DNA of 58,865 nucleotides from Streptomyces albidus (ex Kaewkla and Franco 2022) (GTDB lineage Bacteria; Actinomycetota; Actinomycetes; Streptomycetales; Streptomycetaceae). Within the stretch, counting starts at the first letter, position 1; the number at the start of each line of letters is the position of its first letter. A model generated the notes under the pieces. That model did no database searches and was not told the DNA's origin. It saw only the letters and a list, made by a program, of their open reading frames with translations. Location: contig NZ_JACBXA010000010.1 of the NCBI RefSeq assembly GCF_013870515.1, positions 1-58,865 of the forward strand, read 5' to 3'. Below are positions 34,668-41,937 of the stretch, in pieces. The translations under genes and the position numbers were made by a program.

Positions 34668-34970
34668 TTAGAGGGCCTCGGTGCCGGTGCCGCCGGTGGC
34701 GGTGCCAGCGGTGTTCTCGTTGTCGTCGTTGCCGATGCCGCAGATCTGCTGGGTGGCGCTGGCGTCAGCGTCGCCGCCGTCACCGGTGGTCACCGGGGTG
34801 GAAGTGCCGGCGATGGTGACCGTGATGTTGTTGCTGTCAGCGTCTTGCTCGCAGTTGACGGTCGGGAGCTCCTGGGGCTCCCACCCGCCGGCGAACGCGG
34901 CGTTGGCACCGAACATGCTGACGCCGGCGACCATGGCGGCTACTACTGCTGCTTCGCGAAGCTTGCGCAT
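34668..34970 (-). CDS. Small secreted two-cysteine protein, copy B
   Basis: A 100-residue paralog of the protein at 29837. The signal peptide MRKLREAAVVAAMVAGVSM ends around AFA. The mature start GGWEPQELPTVNCEQ is longer than in copies A and C. The central segment (NNITVTIAGTSTPVTTG) diverges, while the second Cys block ATQQICGIGNDDNENTAG is identical. It has its own leader with the ATAGCTTC box and a 6-bp GCGATC/GATCGC hairpin. It is followed by copy C on the same strand, each with a separate promoter and terminator. Confidence 0.8.
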   Translation of the reverse strand: MRKLREAAVVAAMVAGVSMFGANAAFAGGWEPQELPTVNCEQDADSNNITVTIAGTSTPVTTGDGGDADASATQQICGIGNDDNENTAGTATGGTGTEAL

Positions 34971-35146
34971 TACTTCTCCAGTTCCATGAAGGCTAGATCG
35001 CGATCAGCAACGATCGCGTAGGCATAGCCGAAGCTATTCAAGAGAGAAGTCGCATCCGACTCGCAACACGCCTCTTGACCTGATTGGCCGTCAGGTTCCC
35101 TTTTGAGGATGACCCTTTCGCCTAGTCACATCACGTGTTGACATGC

Positions 35147-35180
35147 TTCAGGGACCGAGCTGGTGGGCTCGGTCCCTGAA
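35147..35180 (-). terminator. Terminator of secreted protein copy C
   Basis: A perfect 14-bp stem (35147-35160 with 35167-35180), a variant of the family hairpin. Confidence 0.82.
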
Positions 35181-35201
35181 TTGGGGGCGCAGCCGTAGTG
35201 A

Positions 35202-35510
35202 CTACGGGGTGATGACCGGCGGGGCGAGGGCTGAGGTGCCGGTGCCGCCGATCGCGGTGCCAGCGGTGTTCTCGTTGTCGTCGTTGCCGATGCCGCAGAT
35301 CTGCTGGGTGGCGCTGGCGTCAGCGTCGCCGCCGCCACCGGTGAGAACAGGAACAACAGTGCCGCCGACGGTGAAGTTCACCTCATTGCTGCTGGCGTCC
35401 TGCTCGCAGTTGACGGTCGGGAGTTCCTGGGCGGTCGCCATACCGGCGCCGAGCATGCCGATGCTGCCGACCATGGCGGCCACGACTGCTGCTTCGCGAA
35501 GCTTGCGCAT
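35202..35510 (-). CDS. Small secreted two-cysteine protein, copy C
   Basis: A 102-residue paralog: signal peptide MRKLREAAVVAAMVGSIGM with an ATA-type cleavage site, immediately followed by QELPTVNCEQ. The central segment SNEVNFTVGGTVVPVLTG is the most divergent of the four, and the C-terminal block ends with extra residues SALAPPVITP. Leader, ribosome site (GGAGAAGTA) and terminator are the family type. Confidence 0.8.
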   Translation of the reverse strand: MRKLREAAVVAAMVGSIGMLGAGMATAQELPTVNCEQDASSNEVNFTVGGTVVPVLTGGGGDADASATQQICGIGNDDNENTAGTAIGGTGTSALAPPVITP

Positions 35511-36173
35511 TACTTCTCCACTTCCATGAGAGCTGGATCGCGATCAGCAAAGATCGCGCACAGTGCCACAGAAGCTATTGGCCTGAACATCTACCAAGTA
35601 CGCAACACGCCGCTATATCTGATTCGGTGTCTGGTGATCGCGGCGCGCGACCGACCTTGGACGGGGTCGTGCCAAACACCGCGATCGGCCATCCTTCCAA
35701 GGCGTACTCAGTTCATCTGGAAACGATGTGGCAGTCGGCTGACTTGCAGAAGGGCGAGCGAGCAACAGCATGACCTGCGCGTTGACAATCAGCCTCTGTT
35801 GTCGTCTGTCAGCCGGACGGTGACGCGACGCCCAGAGGCTGTCCAGCCGAACCGCCGGAGAGGCGGACAGTCCGGCGTCGCGCCGGTCCTCACGCGGGCT
35901 CAGAGGCGCATTAACGCCTCAATTCGTGCGCGCGCTCACCTGTCCCGTTCCGCGCGCTCCGTCGTTCGGGGGGTTGGTTCCCCCGGCTCTTGTTGCAGCT
36001 GTTCAGTGACCGCATTACTTGAGGGACTCGTGCCTGTTCCGCTGTCCCCTTTCCGGTGCTCACCGGTGCTGAGGCGTGCACTGCGGTGCCTTCTCCATCC
36101 GAGGCCGGCCGACGGCAAGGCGGGCAGCAGGGGCGACACGAGCCGGTTCAGACTCCTACGGAAGAGAAGACGA
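35511..36173. other. 660-bp region upstream of the beta-helix gene
   Basis: Bases 35511-35630 carry the conserved leader of copy C. The rest contains no convincing gene on either strand; it is presumably the promoter region of the secreted beta-helix protein. A CGTTCGGGGGGTTGG run at about 35960 is notable for poly-G. Confidence 0.4.
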
Positions 36174-37415
36174 ATGGCCTCGACCAGATCCATCGTCAAG
36201 TCGCTCCTCAGTACCGGCATGGCCGTCCTCCTCTGGGCGACCGGTCTCGCCGTATCGCCACCGGCCGCCGCGCTGGCGGTGATCGTCGTGGGAGCCCCGA
36301 GCGCAACATGTCAGAACCCCCAGCACGCGACGATTCAAGCCGCGGTCGACGCCGCGTCGGCGGGGGACACCATCCGCGTCTGCGCCGGCACGTACAACGA
36401 AGCAGTAGCAGTGGACAAGCCCTTGGTCTTCCGCGGAGCGCAGGCGGGTGTGGACGCGCGCTTCGGCCGCACGAATGCCGCGCAGGAATCCATCGTCCAG
36501 CCCCCGGCAGGGTCCACGGGCTTCACCGTCACCGGCGGAGTGAGCGGCGTCACCATCGACGGCTTCACCGTCCGCAACTCCACGGCTGACGGGATCGACA
36601 CGCTGTCAGGCGGCAGCGGCTTCACGATCGTCAACAACATCATTACGGGGAACCGGATCGGCATCAACTTCCGTTCCCCCGGCACGAGTTCCAGTCGGTC
36701 GGTGATTCGTCAGAACCGGCTGGTGGACAACAACAACAGCCTGCCGCAAGGCGGAACCGGAATCTTCCTGGGCGGCGGCCAGGGCACGAATTTCACTTCG
36801 ATCACCCAGAACCGTTTCAGCGGTCACGTCAACGCGGACGTCAACACACAGGGAGTCCTGGACGGTAGCGACCCCGCGGAAGAGCTGAGCATCACCGACA
36901 ACGCAAGTGTGGACAGCTCCACATTCCTTGTACTGGTCAACGCTGACGGTCCTGCGGTGACGTCGAACCAGATCACGAAGAACTCCGCCCTTCCCTCCGG
37001 CAGCGCCATGCTCGTCGATTCGGAAACCGATCACGCGCAGATCCAGAGAAACATCATCACGGGCGGCGCAGGCACAGGCATCAACGTGACGGCGCAATTC
37101 GGATCACTGGACCCCAGCACCAGCCTGAACGTCACCGGAAACGTCATCACTTCCCGCACCAACGGCGTCAGCATCAGCGAACTGGACTCCGGAACATTCT
37201 CCGGCAACGTCATCAGAAGCAGCAGCAACAACGGGATTCAGGTGAACTCGTCGGTGACGCCGATCATCCCGCTGGTATTCAACGGCAACGTCGCCACAGG
37301 CAGCACCGTATGGGACGCCAACGACGACACCAGCGGCAGCGGCACGGTCGGCACAGCCAACACCTGGACAGGGAACGTGTGCCCCAAGGACGACCCCAAC
37401 GGGATCTGCGTCTGA
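36174..37415 (+). CDS. Secreted right-handed parallel beta-helix protein
   Basis: A 413-residue exported protein with a signal peptide (about 1-35, MASTRSIVKSLL ... PPAAALA). The body consists of PbH1-type repeats: ATIQAAVDAASAGDTIRVCAGTYNE (the classic first coil), then many short coils with N-x-I/V-x-x-N and G-I/V-x-V patterns such as IVNNIITGNRIGINF and LNVTGNVITSRTNGVSI. Such NosD/pectate-lyase-like solenoids bind or cleave polysaccharides. No catalytic residues can be assigned, so adhesion or glycan binding is equally likely. ATG 36174 follows a GGAAGAG ribosome site. Confidence 0.85.
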   Translation: MASTRSIVKSLLSTGMAVLLWATGLAVSPPAAALAVIVVGAPSATCQNPQHATIQAAVDAASAGDTIRVCAGTYNEAVAVDKPLVFRGAQAGVDARFGRTNAAQESIVQPPAGSTGFTVTGGVSGVTIDGFTVRNSTADGIDTLSGGSGFTIVNNIITGNRIGINFRSPGTSSSRSVIRQNRLVDNNNSLPQGGTGIFLGGGQGTNFTSITQNRFSGHVNADVNTQGVLDGSDPAEELSITDNASVDSSTFLVLVNADGPAVTSNQITKNSALPSGSAMLVDSETDHAQIQRNIITGGAGTGINVTAQFGSLDPSTSLNVTGNVITSRTNGVSISELDSGTFSGNVIRSSSNNGIQVNSSVTPIIPLVFNGNVATGSTVWDANDDTSGSGTVGTANTWTGNVCPKDDPNGICV

Positions 37416-37676
37416 GACCGGGGCGGACTCGCCCCGCATAGCCGGTGCCGGCGGGCCTGCTCCAGGTCCGCCGGCACCGGTCCAGATCCGAACTCGACCC
37501 CAGAAGCCCCGAGGTAGTACCCCGGGGGCGTGGACACCGAGTTTCAAGCCGATGATCAACGCTGGCAGCATCCCGCCCGCTATTCGACCGACGGCGGCGC
37601 GCCGTGAGCAGCGTGTTCACATGACGGTGACGGCTCGCGCGCTAAGGTACGGAATTGGAACTGCTTCGCGAAGCAC
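37416..37676. repeat. Intergenic region with inverted copy of the GCTTCGCGAAGC repeat block
   Basis: Bases about 37560-37676 are the inverted homologue of 30333-30420 and 32132-32240, including GCTTCGCGAAGC at 37663-37674. No gene seen. Confidence 0.6.
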
Positions 37677-37716
37677 ATAGGCCCCCCGCCGGATATTGCT
37701 CCGGCGGGGGGCCTAT
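37677..37716. terminator. Perfect 17-bp hairpin of copy D cassette
   Basis: Arms 37677-37693 and 37700-37716 pair perfectly with a 6-nt loop. It is the second hairpin after secreted copy D and could also stop transcription from the beta-helix gene. Confidence 0.8.
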
Positions 37717-37797
37717 GCCTGTCTACTTTTCTGGCGGCTTGGTGCATGCCGGGGCGGCTGTCGATCTGGCAGTTCGCTCGAAGGGGTGGACGGCATG

Positions 37798-37834
37798 ATT
37801 CAGGGGCCGAGCTTTGGGGGCTCGGCCCCTGAAT
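37798..37834 (-). terminator. Terminator of secreted protein copy D
   Basis: A perfect 15-bp stem (37798-37812 with 37820-37834) of the family type. Confidence 0.85.
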
Positions 37835-37862
37835 TCGTACCGACGAAGGTCGGTCTCAGCGA

Positions 37863-38168
37863 CTACGCGAGGGCTGAGGTTCCGGTGCCGCCGGTGGCGT
37901 CACCCGCGGTGTTCTCGTTGTCGTCGTTGCCGATGCCGCAGACCTGCTGCGTGGCGCTGGCGTCAGCGTCGCCGCCGTCACCGGTGGTCACCGGAGCCAG
38001 AGTGCCGGCCAGGGTGAAGTCCACGCTGTCACTGCTGGCGTCCTGCTCGCAGTTGACGGTCGGGAGCTCGGTGGGCTCCCCGCCGCCGGCGTACGCGGCA
38101 CCGGCACCGAGCATGCTGACGCCGGCGACCATGGCGGCCACAACTGCTGCTTCGCGAAGCTTGCGCAT
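37863..38168 (-). CDS. Small secreted two-cysteine protein, copy D
   Basis: A 101-residue paralog: signal peptide MRKLREAAVVAAMVAGVSM, cleavage near AYA, mature GGGEPTELPTVNCEQ, variable SDSVDFTLAGTLAPVTTG, then ATQQVCGIGNDDNENTAG. ATG 38168 follows GGAGAAGTA as in the other copies; upstream in-frame codons belong to the leader. It is divergent from ANTAR copy 2, the same arrangement as copy A with ANTAR copy 1, in inverted orientation. Confidence 0.8.
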   Translation of the reverse strand: MRKLREAAVVAAMVAGVSMLGAGAAYAGGGEPTELPTVNCEQDASSDSVDFTLAGTLAPVTTGDGGDADASATQQVCGIGNDDNENTAGDATGGTGTSALA

Positions 38169-38439
38169 TACTTCTCCACTTCCATGAGACTGCGCGACCA
38201 ACAAAGATCGCGCACAGATACACAGAAGCTATTGGCAGGAAACATCCGTTAAGGCGCGCAACACGCCGCTTTGCCTGATTCGACGTCTCCTCTGCCGCAT
38301 TCGACCCGCCATCGTGGACCATCCCGCGCGATCAGACGTGGCCCGGTGATCGTCCACGCCTAGCCAAGAAGAGGCAGGGATGGGCTGCCTCCGCGTGGGC
38401 AGGCATGAAGGCCTTCAGCGCGGAAGGGCGTGGACCGTC

Positions 38440-38718
38440 GTGAACGATGACCCGCAGGATGTGCGAGTGGCGATCGAACAGCTACGTACCGCAGTGGAGA
38501 GACGGCCTGTCATCGATCACGCCCGGGGCGTACTCATGGCGGCGCACAGACTCACGTCAGAGGATGCGTGGAAAGTCCTGGTGAGCGTCTCCCAGCACAG
38601 CAACATCAAACTCCGCACCGTGGCTGTGGACATCGTGGCGAACGCCCCGGGCGGCGACGTGAATGGGTCTTACCCTCGATTGATCGAAAACGCCTTGGCG
38701 AAGCTGAAAGCCGAGTAG
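38440..38718 (+). CDS. Stand-alone ANTAR-domain protein, copy 2
   Basis: A 92-residue protein almost identical to copy 1 (differences such as LRTAVERRP versus LRAAIERRP and ENALAKLKAE at the end). GTG 38440 is at the same point. The downstream flank differs from copies 1 and 3: shortly after the stop the sequence switches to a duplicated tail of the PucR-type regulator. RNA-binding antitermination is the family function; no sensory domain is present. Confidence 0.87.
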   Translation: MNDDPQDVRVAIEQLRTAVERRPVIDHARGVLMAAHRLTSEDAWKVLVSVSQHSNIKLRTVAVDIVANAPGGDVNGSYPRLIENALAKLKAE

Positions 38719-38757
38719 GCCCTGGGCTGACGTGCGGTGAGCGGAGCGAGGCCGTGG

Positions 38758-39066
38758 TCAGGTCCACCAGTCCGTTGACGAGAGCGGTACTCGTCCCGTC
38801 ACGTGCAGCGCCCAGACGGCTTCATGTTGCTTGCCTGGCCTGTCTTTCGACAGCGGCAATCTCACGTACCCAGACGCCTCGCGTAGCCACTCGCTCAAGG
38901 TGTTCCGGGAGATGTCCAACTCCCGTGCGGCGTGCTGAATGTTCAGCCCGCTACGGGCCCACGCGACGAGAGCGTTCAGCAACCGGGGAGGCAGATCCGC
39001 GAGGACCGTCTGGCCCCAGACACGAGCGGCCTCCTGGTCCAGCGCATCAGCCATTCCGGCCCCGGG
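38758..39066 (-). pseudogene. Truncated duplicate of the PucR-type regulator C-terminus
   Basis: Encodes about 100 residues (MADALDQEAARVWGQTVLAD ... VPLSSTDWWT) nearly identical to the C-terminal end of the regulator at 46481-48280, but everything upstream is missing. It instead joins remnants of the small APIVVHEP gene. The nucleotide identity continues past the stop codon to about 38737 (46459 in the intact copy). This is a fragment from segmental duplication. Confidence 0.8.
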
Positions 39067-39099
39067 CACCATGCACTGTGCACTGTGGTGATCGGACCC

Positions 39100-39242
39100 C
39101 TGCCTGTCGTGCATCGTGACGAAAATCGTTCGCTCCGGCCCCGGCCGATGGGGAGTGCCGTCACTCTGTCGCACTCATCGAGCGTGACCATGCGCCCGCC
39201 GACAAGGAACGGTTCATGCACCACGATCGGTGCTTGCACGCT
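39100..39242 (-). pseudogene. Truncated copy of the APIVVHEP small gene
   Basis: The minus-strand frame from about 39240 reads V-Q-A-P-I-V-V-H-E-P then GGRMVTLDECD, parallel to the gene at 31577, but diverges after about 30 residues and runs into unrelated sequence next to the PucR fragment. Confidence 0.6.
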
Positions 39243-39361
39243 TCTGCCGTGTGGCACGTGGTTCCGGGGCGAATTCCGAAGGCCTTGACGTCGCTTCGTG
39301 CCCCGAACCGTTTCAGTGAGCGTTCGGTGGCAGACAGCCTCAGGCTTGGTTCGTCGGCCGC

Positions 39362-39721
39362 TCAGCTTGACGGGGGTCGCCAAGCTGCCTCGGCGGCCTG
39401 GGCAGTGGGGTGGGTTGTGAAGACCTGTTCCAGGCCGACCCTGCGGAAGATTCGGCTTACGCAGTTGGGGACTGAGGCCAGAGCGATGCTCGCGTCGGCT
39501 GCTCGGGCGTGGTTGCGGGCTGCGATCAGCACGGTGACGCCGCTGGAGTCGAAGAGGGTGATGCCGTCGAGGTCGAGGACGAGTTGCTGGCCCGAGTGCA
39601 GGTCGAGGCCGGGTAGCGCGGCGCGGACCTGGTCGGCGGTGTGGTGGTCGAGTTCTCCGGCGAGTTCGATGACCGCTCCGGCGGGGGTGGTGCGGGTGCG
39701 GAGGGTCAGATCTGGGGTCAC
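39362..39721 (-). CDS. STAS-domain anti-sigma-factor antagonist
   Basis: A 119-residue SpoIIAA/RsbV-like protein. The phosphorylatable serine lies in the motif LDLDGITLFDSSGVTVLI (DSSG). STAS proteins bind anti-sigma kinases when unphosphorylated and so release a sigma factor. Its GTG start overlaps the stop of the RsbP-like gene (GTGA), so it is the third cistron of the rsbQ-rsbP-STAS operon and a probable substrate of that phosphatase. No RsbW-type kinase gene lies next to it. Confidence 0.9.
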   Translation of the reverse strand: MTPDLTLRTRTTPAGAVIELAGELDHHTADQVRAALPGLDLHSGQQLVLDLDGITLFDSSGVTVLIAARNHARAADASIALASVPNCVSRIFRRVGLEQVFTTHPTAQAAEAAWRPPSS

Positions 39722-40989
39722 TGGTGCTCATCACTGGGAGGTTGGGGCACGTGGATGGCCAGGACAGCGGTGTCGTCGTCGACGCCGCTGCCCAGTTTGT
39801 CGAGCAGGTCTCGGATCGCGCTGATGGTGTCCGAGGCGGTGGTGGGCGCGAGGGCGTCGGCGAAGTCGAGCAGGGCATCGTCGCCGTAGCGCTCCCCGTC
39901 CTCGGCGTCGCTGTTGATGTGGGCTTCGGTGAGCCCGTCGGTGTGCAGCAGCAGGGTGTCGCCGGGGGCCAGGCGGACGGTGGTGGTGGCGATGTCGACG
40001 TCGGGCAGGACGCCGATGAGTTGTCCGCCGGGTGTAGTGAGGTAGTCGGCGGTGCCGTCGGCGCGCATCAGCAGAGCAGGGGGATGGCCGCCGCTGGCCA
40101 GCGTGACGCGGAAGCCGCCCTCGTCGTGATCGGGGGTGAGGAGCCCGAAGACAACCGTGCAGAACCGGGGGTCGGTGCCGTTGTACTCGTGGTTGAGGAC
40201 CGTGTTCAGATTGTCCAGGACGGCGGCCGGGTCGGGATCGTAGACGGCTGCGGCGCGCAGGGTATAGCGGGCCAGGGATGTGACTGCCGCGGCCATGGCG
40301 CCCTTGCCGCACACGTCCCCCAGGAACAGCCCCCAGGTGCCGGCGGCCAGGGGGAACAGGTCGTAGAAATCGCCGCCGACCTCGTCGGTCGAGGCGATGT
40401 GGTAGTGCGCGGAGACGTCCAGGCCGGGCACGTTCGCCAGGGCCGGGGGCAGCAGCGTCTTCTGCAAAGTGGTGTTCAGGCGTTGGAGGCGTGCGCGTTC
40501 CTCTTCAGCTTGCTGACGGGCGCGCAGCAGCTCGGTCTCGTACGCGCGGCGGTCGCGGGCGTCGAAGACGGTGGTGCGGATCAGCAGGGGCTGCCCGTCG
40601 CTGCTGGTCTTGACCGTTGAGGTGACCAGGACGGGCAGGCGGGCACCGTTGGCTGCTTTGAGTTCGAGGGCGATTCCGCTGATCTCGCCCTGCATTCTGA
40701 GCAGTGGGGCGAAGTGGGTCTCGTGGTAGAGGCGTCCGCCGACGGTGAGCAGGTCGGAGAAGTGCTTGTGGCCCACCAACTCGCCGGGCTCGTAGCCGAG
40801 CCAGTCCAGCAGGGTGGTGTTGACCTTGGCGATCCGGCCGTCGAGCTGGGTGGAGAGGTAGCCGCAGGGCGCGCGTTCGTAGAGGTCCTCGGCGCTGTCC
40901 TCCAGCAGGGCGGAGAACTGCGCTTGCTCGTCCGCCGACGCCTCGTCTCTCTCCGGGCTGCCCCCTTCTTCGTCGCTGGTCCTGCTCAT
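39718..40989 (-). CDS. rsbP: RsbP-like PAS/PP2C phosphatase
   Basis: A 423-residue protein. A PAS domain (about 40-165: YERAPCGYLSTQLDGRIAKVN ... LDWLGYEPGELVG) is followed by a coiled-coil linker (RQQAEEERARLQRL) and a SpoIIE/PP2C domain with VGGDFYDLFPLAAG, LGDVCGKGAMAA and HTDGLTEAH metal motifs, ending VDDDTAVLAIHVP. It dephosphorylates an STAS antagonist in the energy-stress branch of sigma-B-type control, as in Bacillus RsbP. ATG 40989 overlaps the RsbQ stop (TGATG) and precedes the PAS domain. Confidence 0.9.
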   Translation of the reverse strand: MSRTSDEEGGSPERDEASADEQAQFSALLEDSAEDLYERAPCGYLSTQLDGRIAKVNTTLLDWLGYEPGELVGHKHFSDLLTVGGRLYHETHFAPLLRMQGEISGIALELKAANGARLPVLVTSTVKTSSDGQPLLIRTTVFDARDRRAYETELLRARQQAEEERARLQRLNTTLQKTLLPPALANVPGLDVSAHYHIASTDEVGGDFYDLFPLAAGTWGLFLGDVCGKGAMAAAVTSLARYTLRAAAVYDPDPAAVLDNLNTVLNHEYNGTDPRFCTVVFGLLTPDHDEGGFRVTLASGGHPPALLMRADGTADYLTTPGGQLIGVLPDVDIATTTVRLAPGDTLLLHTDGLTEAHINSDAEDGERYGDDALLDFADALAPTTASDTISAIRDLLDKLGSGVDDDTAVLAIHVPQPPSDEHQ

Positions 40990-41798
40990 CACCTGGCGGC
41001 TCCCGCGAACGCGGTGATGGCCGCGGTGGTCTCCTCCGGTGCGGCGAGCTGGGGGCAGTGTCCCGTGGCGTTCAGCGTGACCAGTTGGCTTCCCTGAATC
41101 TGGGCGTGGACGAACGCGCCCACCTCCGGCGGTGCGATGGCGTCGCTGGAACACTGGGCGATGAGAGTGGGCACGTCTACTGCCGGGAGGTCGGCGCGGT
41201 TGTCGGACAGGAACGTCACCCGGGCGAAGACGCGAGCGATGTCAGGGTCGGTGCGGCAGAAGCTGTTGGTCAGCTCCTGACCCAGCTCCGGCCGTTCCGG
41301 GTTGCCCATGATGACCGGCGCCATCGCACCTGACCATCCCAGGTAGTTCGCCTCCAGGGACTCCAGCAGCTCATCGATGTCTTCGGCGCTGAAGCCGCCC
41401 CGGTAACCCGACTCGGGGTCGTCGATGAAACACGGTGAGGGAGCGAGAAGCACCAGCCCGGCGAAGGCTTCGGGCGCCCGCGCGGCTGCCAGTACACCCA
41501 TCATCGCGCTCACTGAGTGCCCCACGAACGTCACCGGGCCGAGGGCCAGTTCGCGGCAGATCTCCAGCACGTCATCGGCATACCTGTCCAGCGTCGAATA
41601 ATGCTCCGGGCTCCACGCCGACAGATCCGAGTGCCCGGCACCCACGTGGTCGAAGAGCACGACGGTGAAATCGCGCTCCAAGGCAGGCACCACCAGGCGC
41701 CACATGTTCTGGTCACAGCCGAACCCGTGCGCGAGCATCACCACCGGGCCCCCGGTCCGCCCGGTCACGGTCACGTGGTTCCTGCTTCGCACATCCAT
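40989..41798 (-). CDS. rsbQ: RsbQ-like alpha/beta hydrolase
   Basis: A 269-residue alpha/beta hydrolase with clear colinear similarity to Bacillus RsbQ: SRNHVTVTG, LAHGFGCDQNMWR, LFDHVGAGHSDLSAW, the nucleophile elbow GHSVSAMMG, the cap region SPCFIDDPESGYRGGF and the C-terminal His in NATGHCPQLAAPEET. RsbQ is needed to activate RsbP, probably by supplying or hydrolysing a small hydrophobic ligand. First gene of the three-gene operon; GGAGGG precedes ATG 41798. Confidence 0.92.
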   Translation of the reverse strand: MDVRSRNHVTVTGRTGGPVVMLAHGFGCDQNMWRLVVPALERDFTVVLFDHVGAGHSDLSAWSPEHYSTLDRYADDVLEICRELALGPVTFVGHSVSAMMGVLAAARAPEAFAGLVLLAPSPCFIDDPESGYRGGFSAEDIDELLESLEANYLGWSGAMAPVIMGNPERPELGQELTNSFCRTDPDIARVFARVTFLSDNRADLPAVDVPTLIAQCSSDAIAPPEVGAFVHAQIQGSQLVTLNATGHCPQLAAPEETTAAITAFAGAAR

Positions 41799-41937
41799 GC
41801 GGCACACCCTCCAAGTCGGGGTCTTCCCGGAGCGTCCCGCTCCAACGGATGTGCCTTCTTGCCGAAGCACGTGGAGATCCATCTGCCCCCGCGGTTCGGA
41901 GGCAAACACCGGCGCGAGCCCGCCCGCAGGGGCGAGT

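Noticed and set aside
29837..38168. Secreted family as chaplins or rodlins
   Set aside because: Same size and signal-peptide style, but the chaplin GNxxQVP and rodlin NxCGN motifs are absent and Cys spacing differs.
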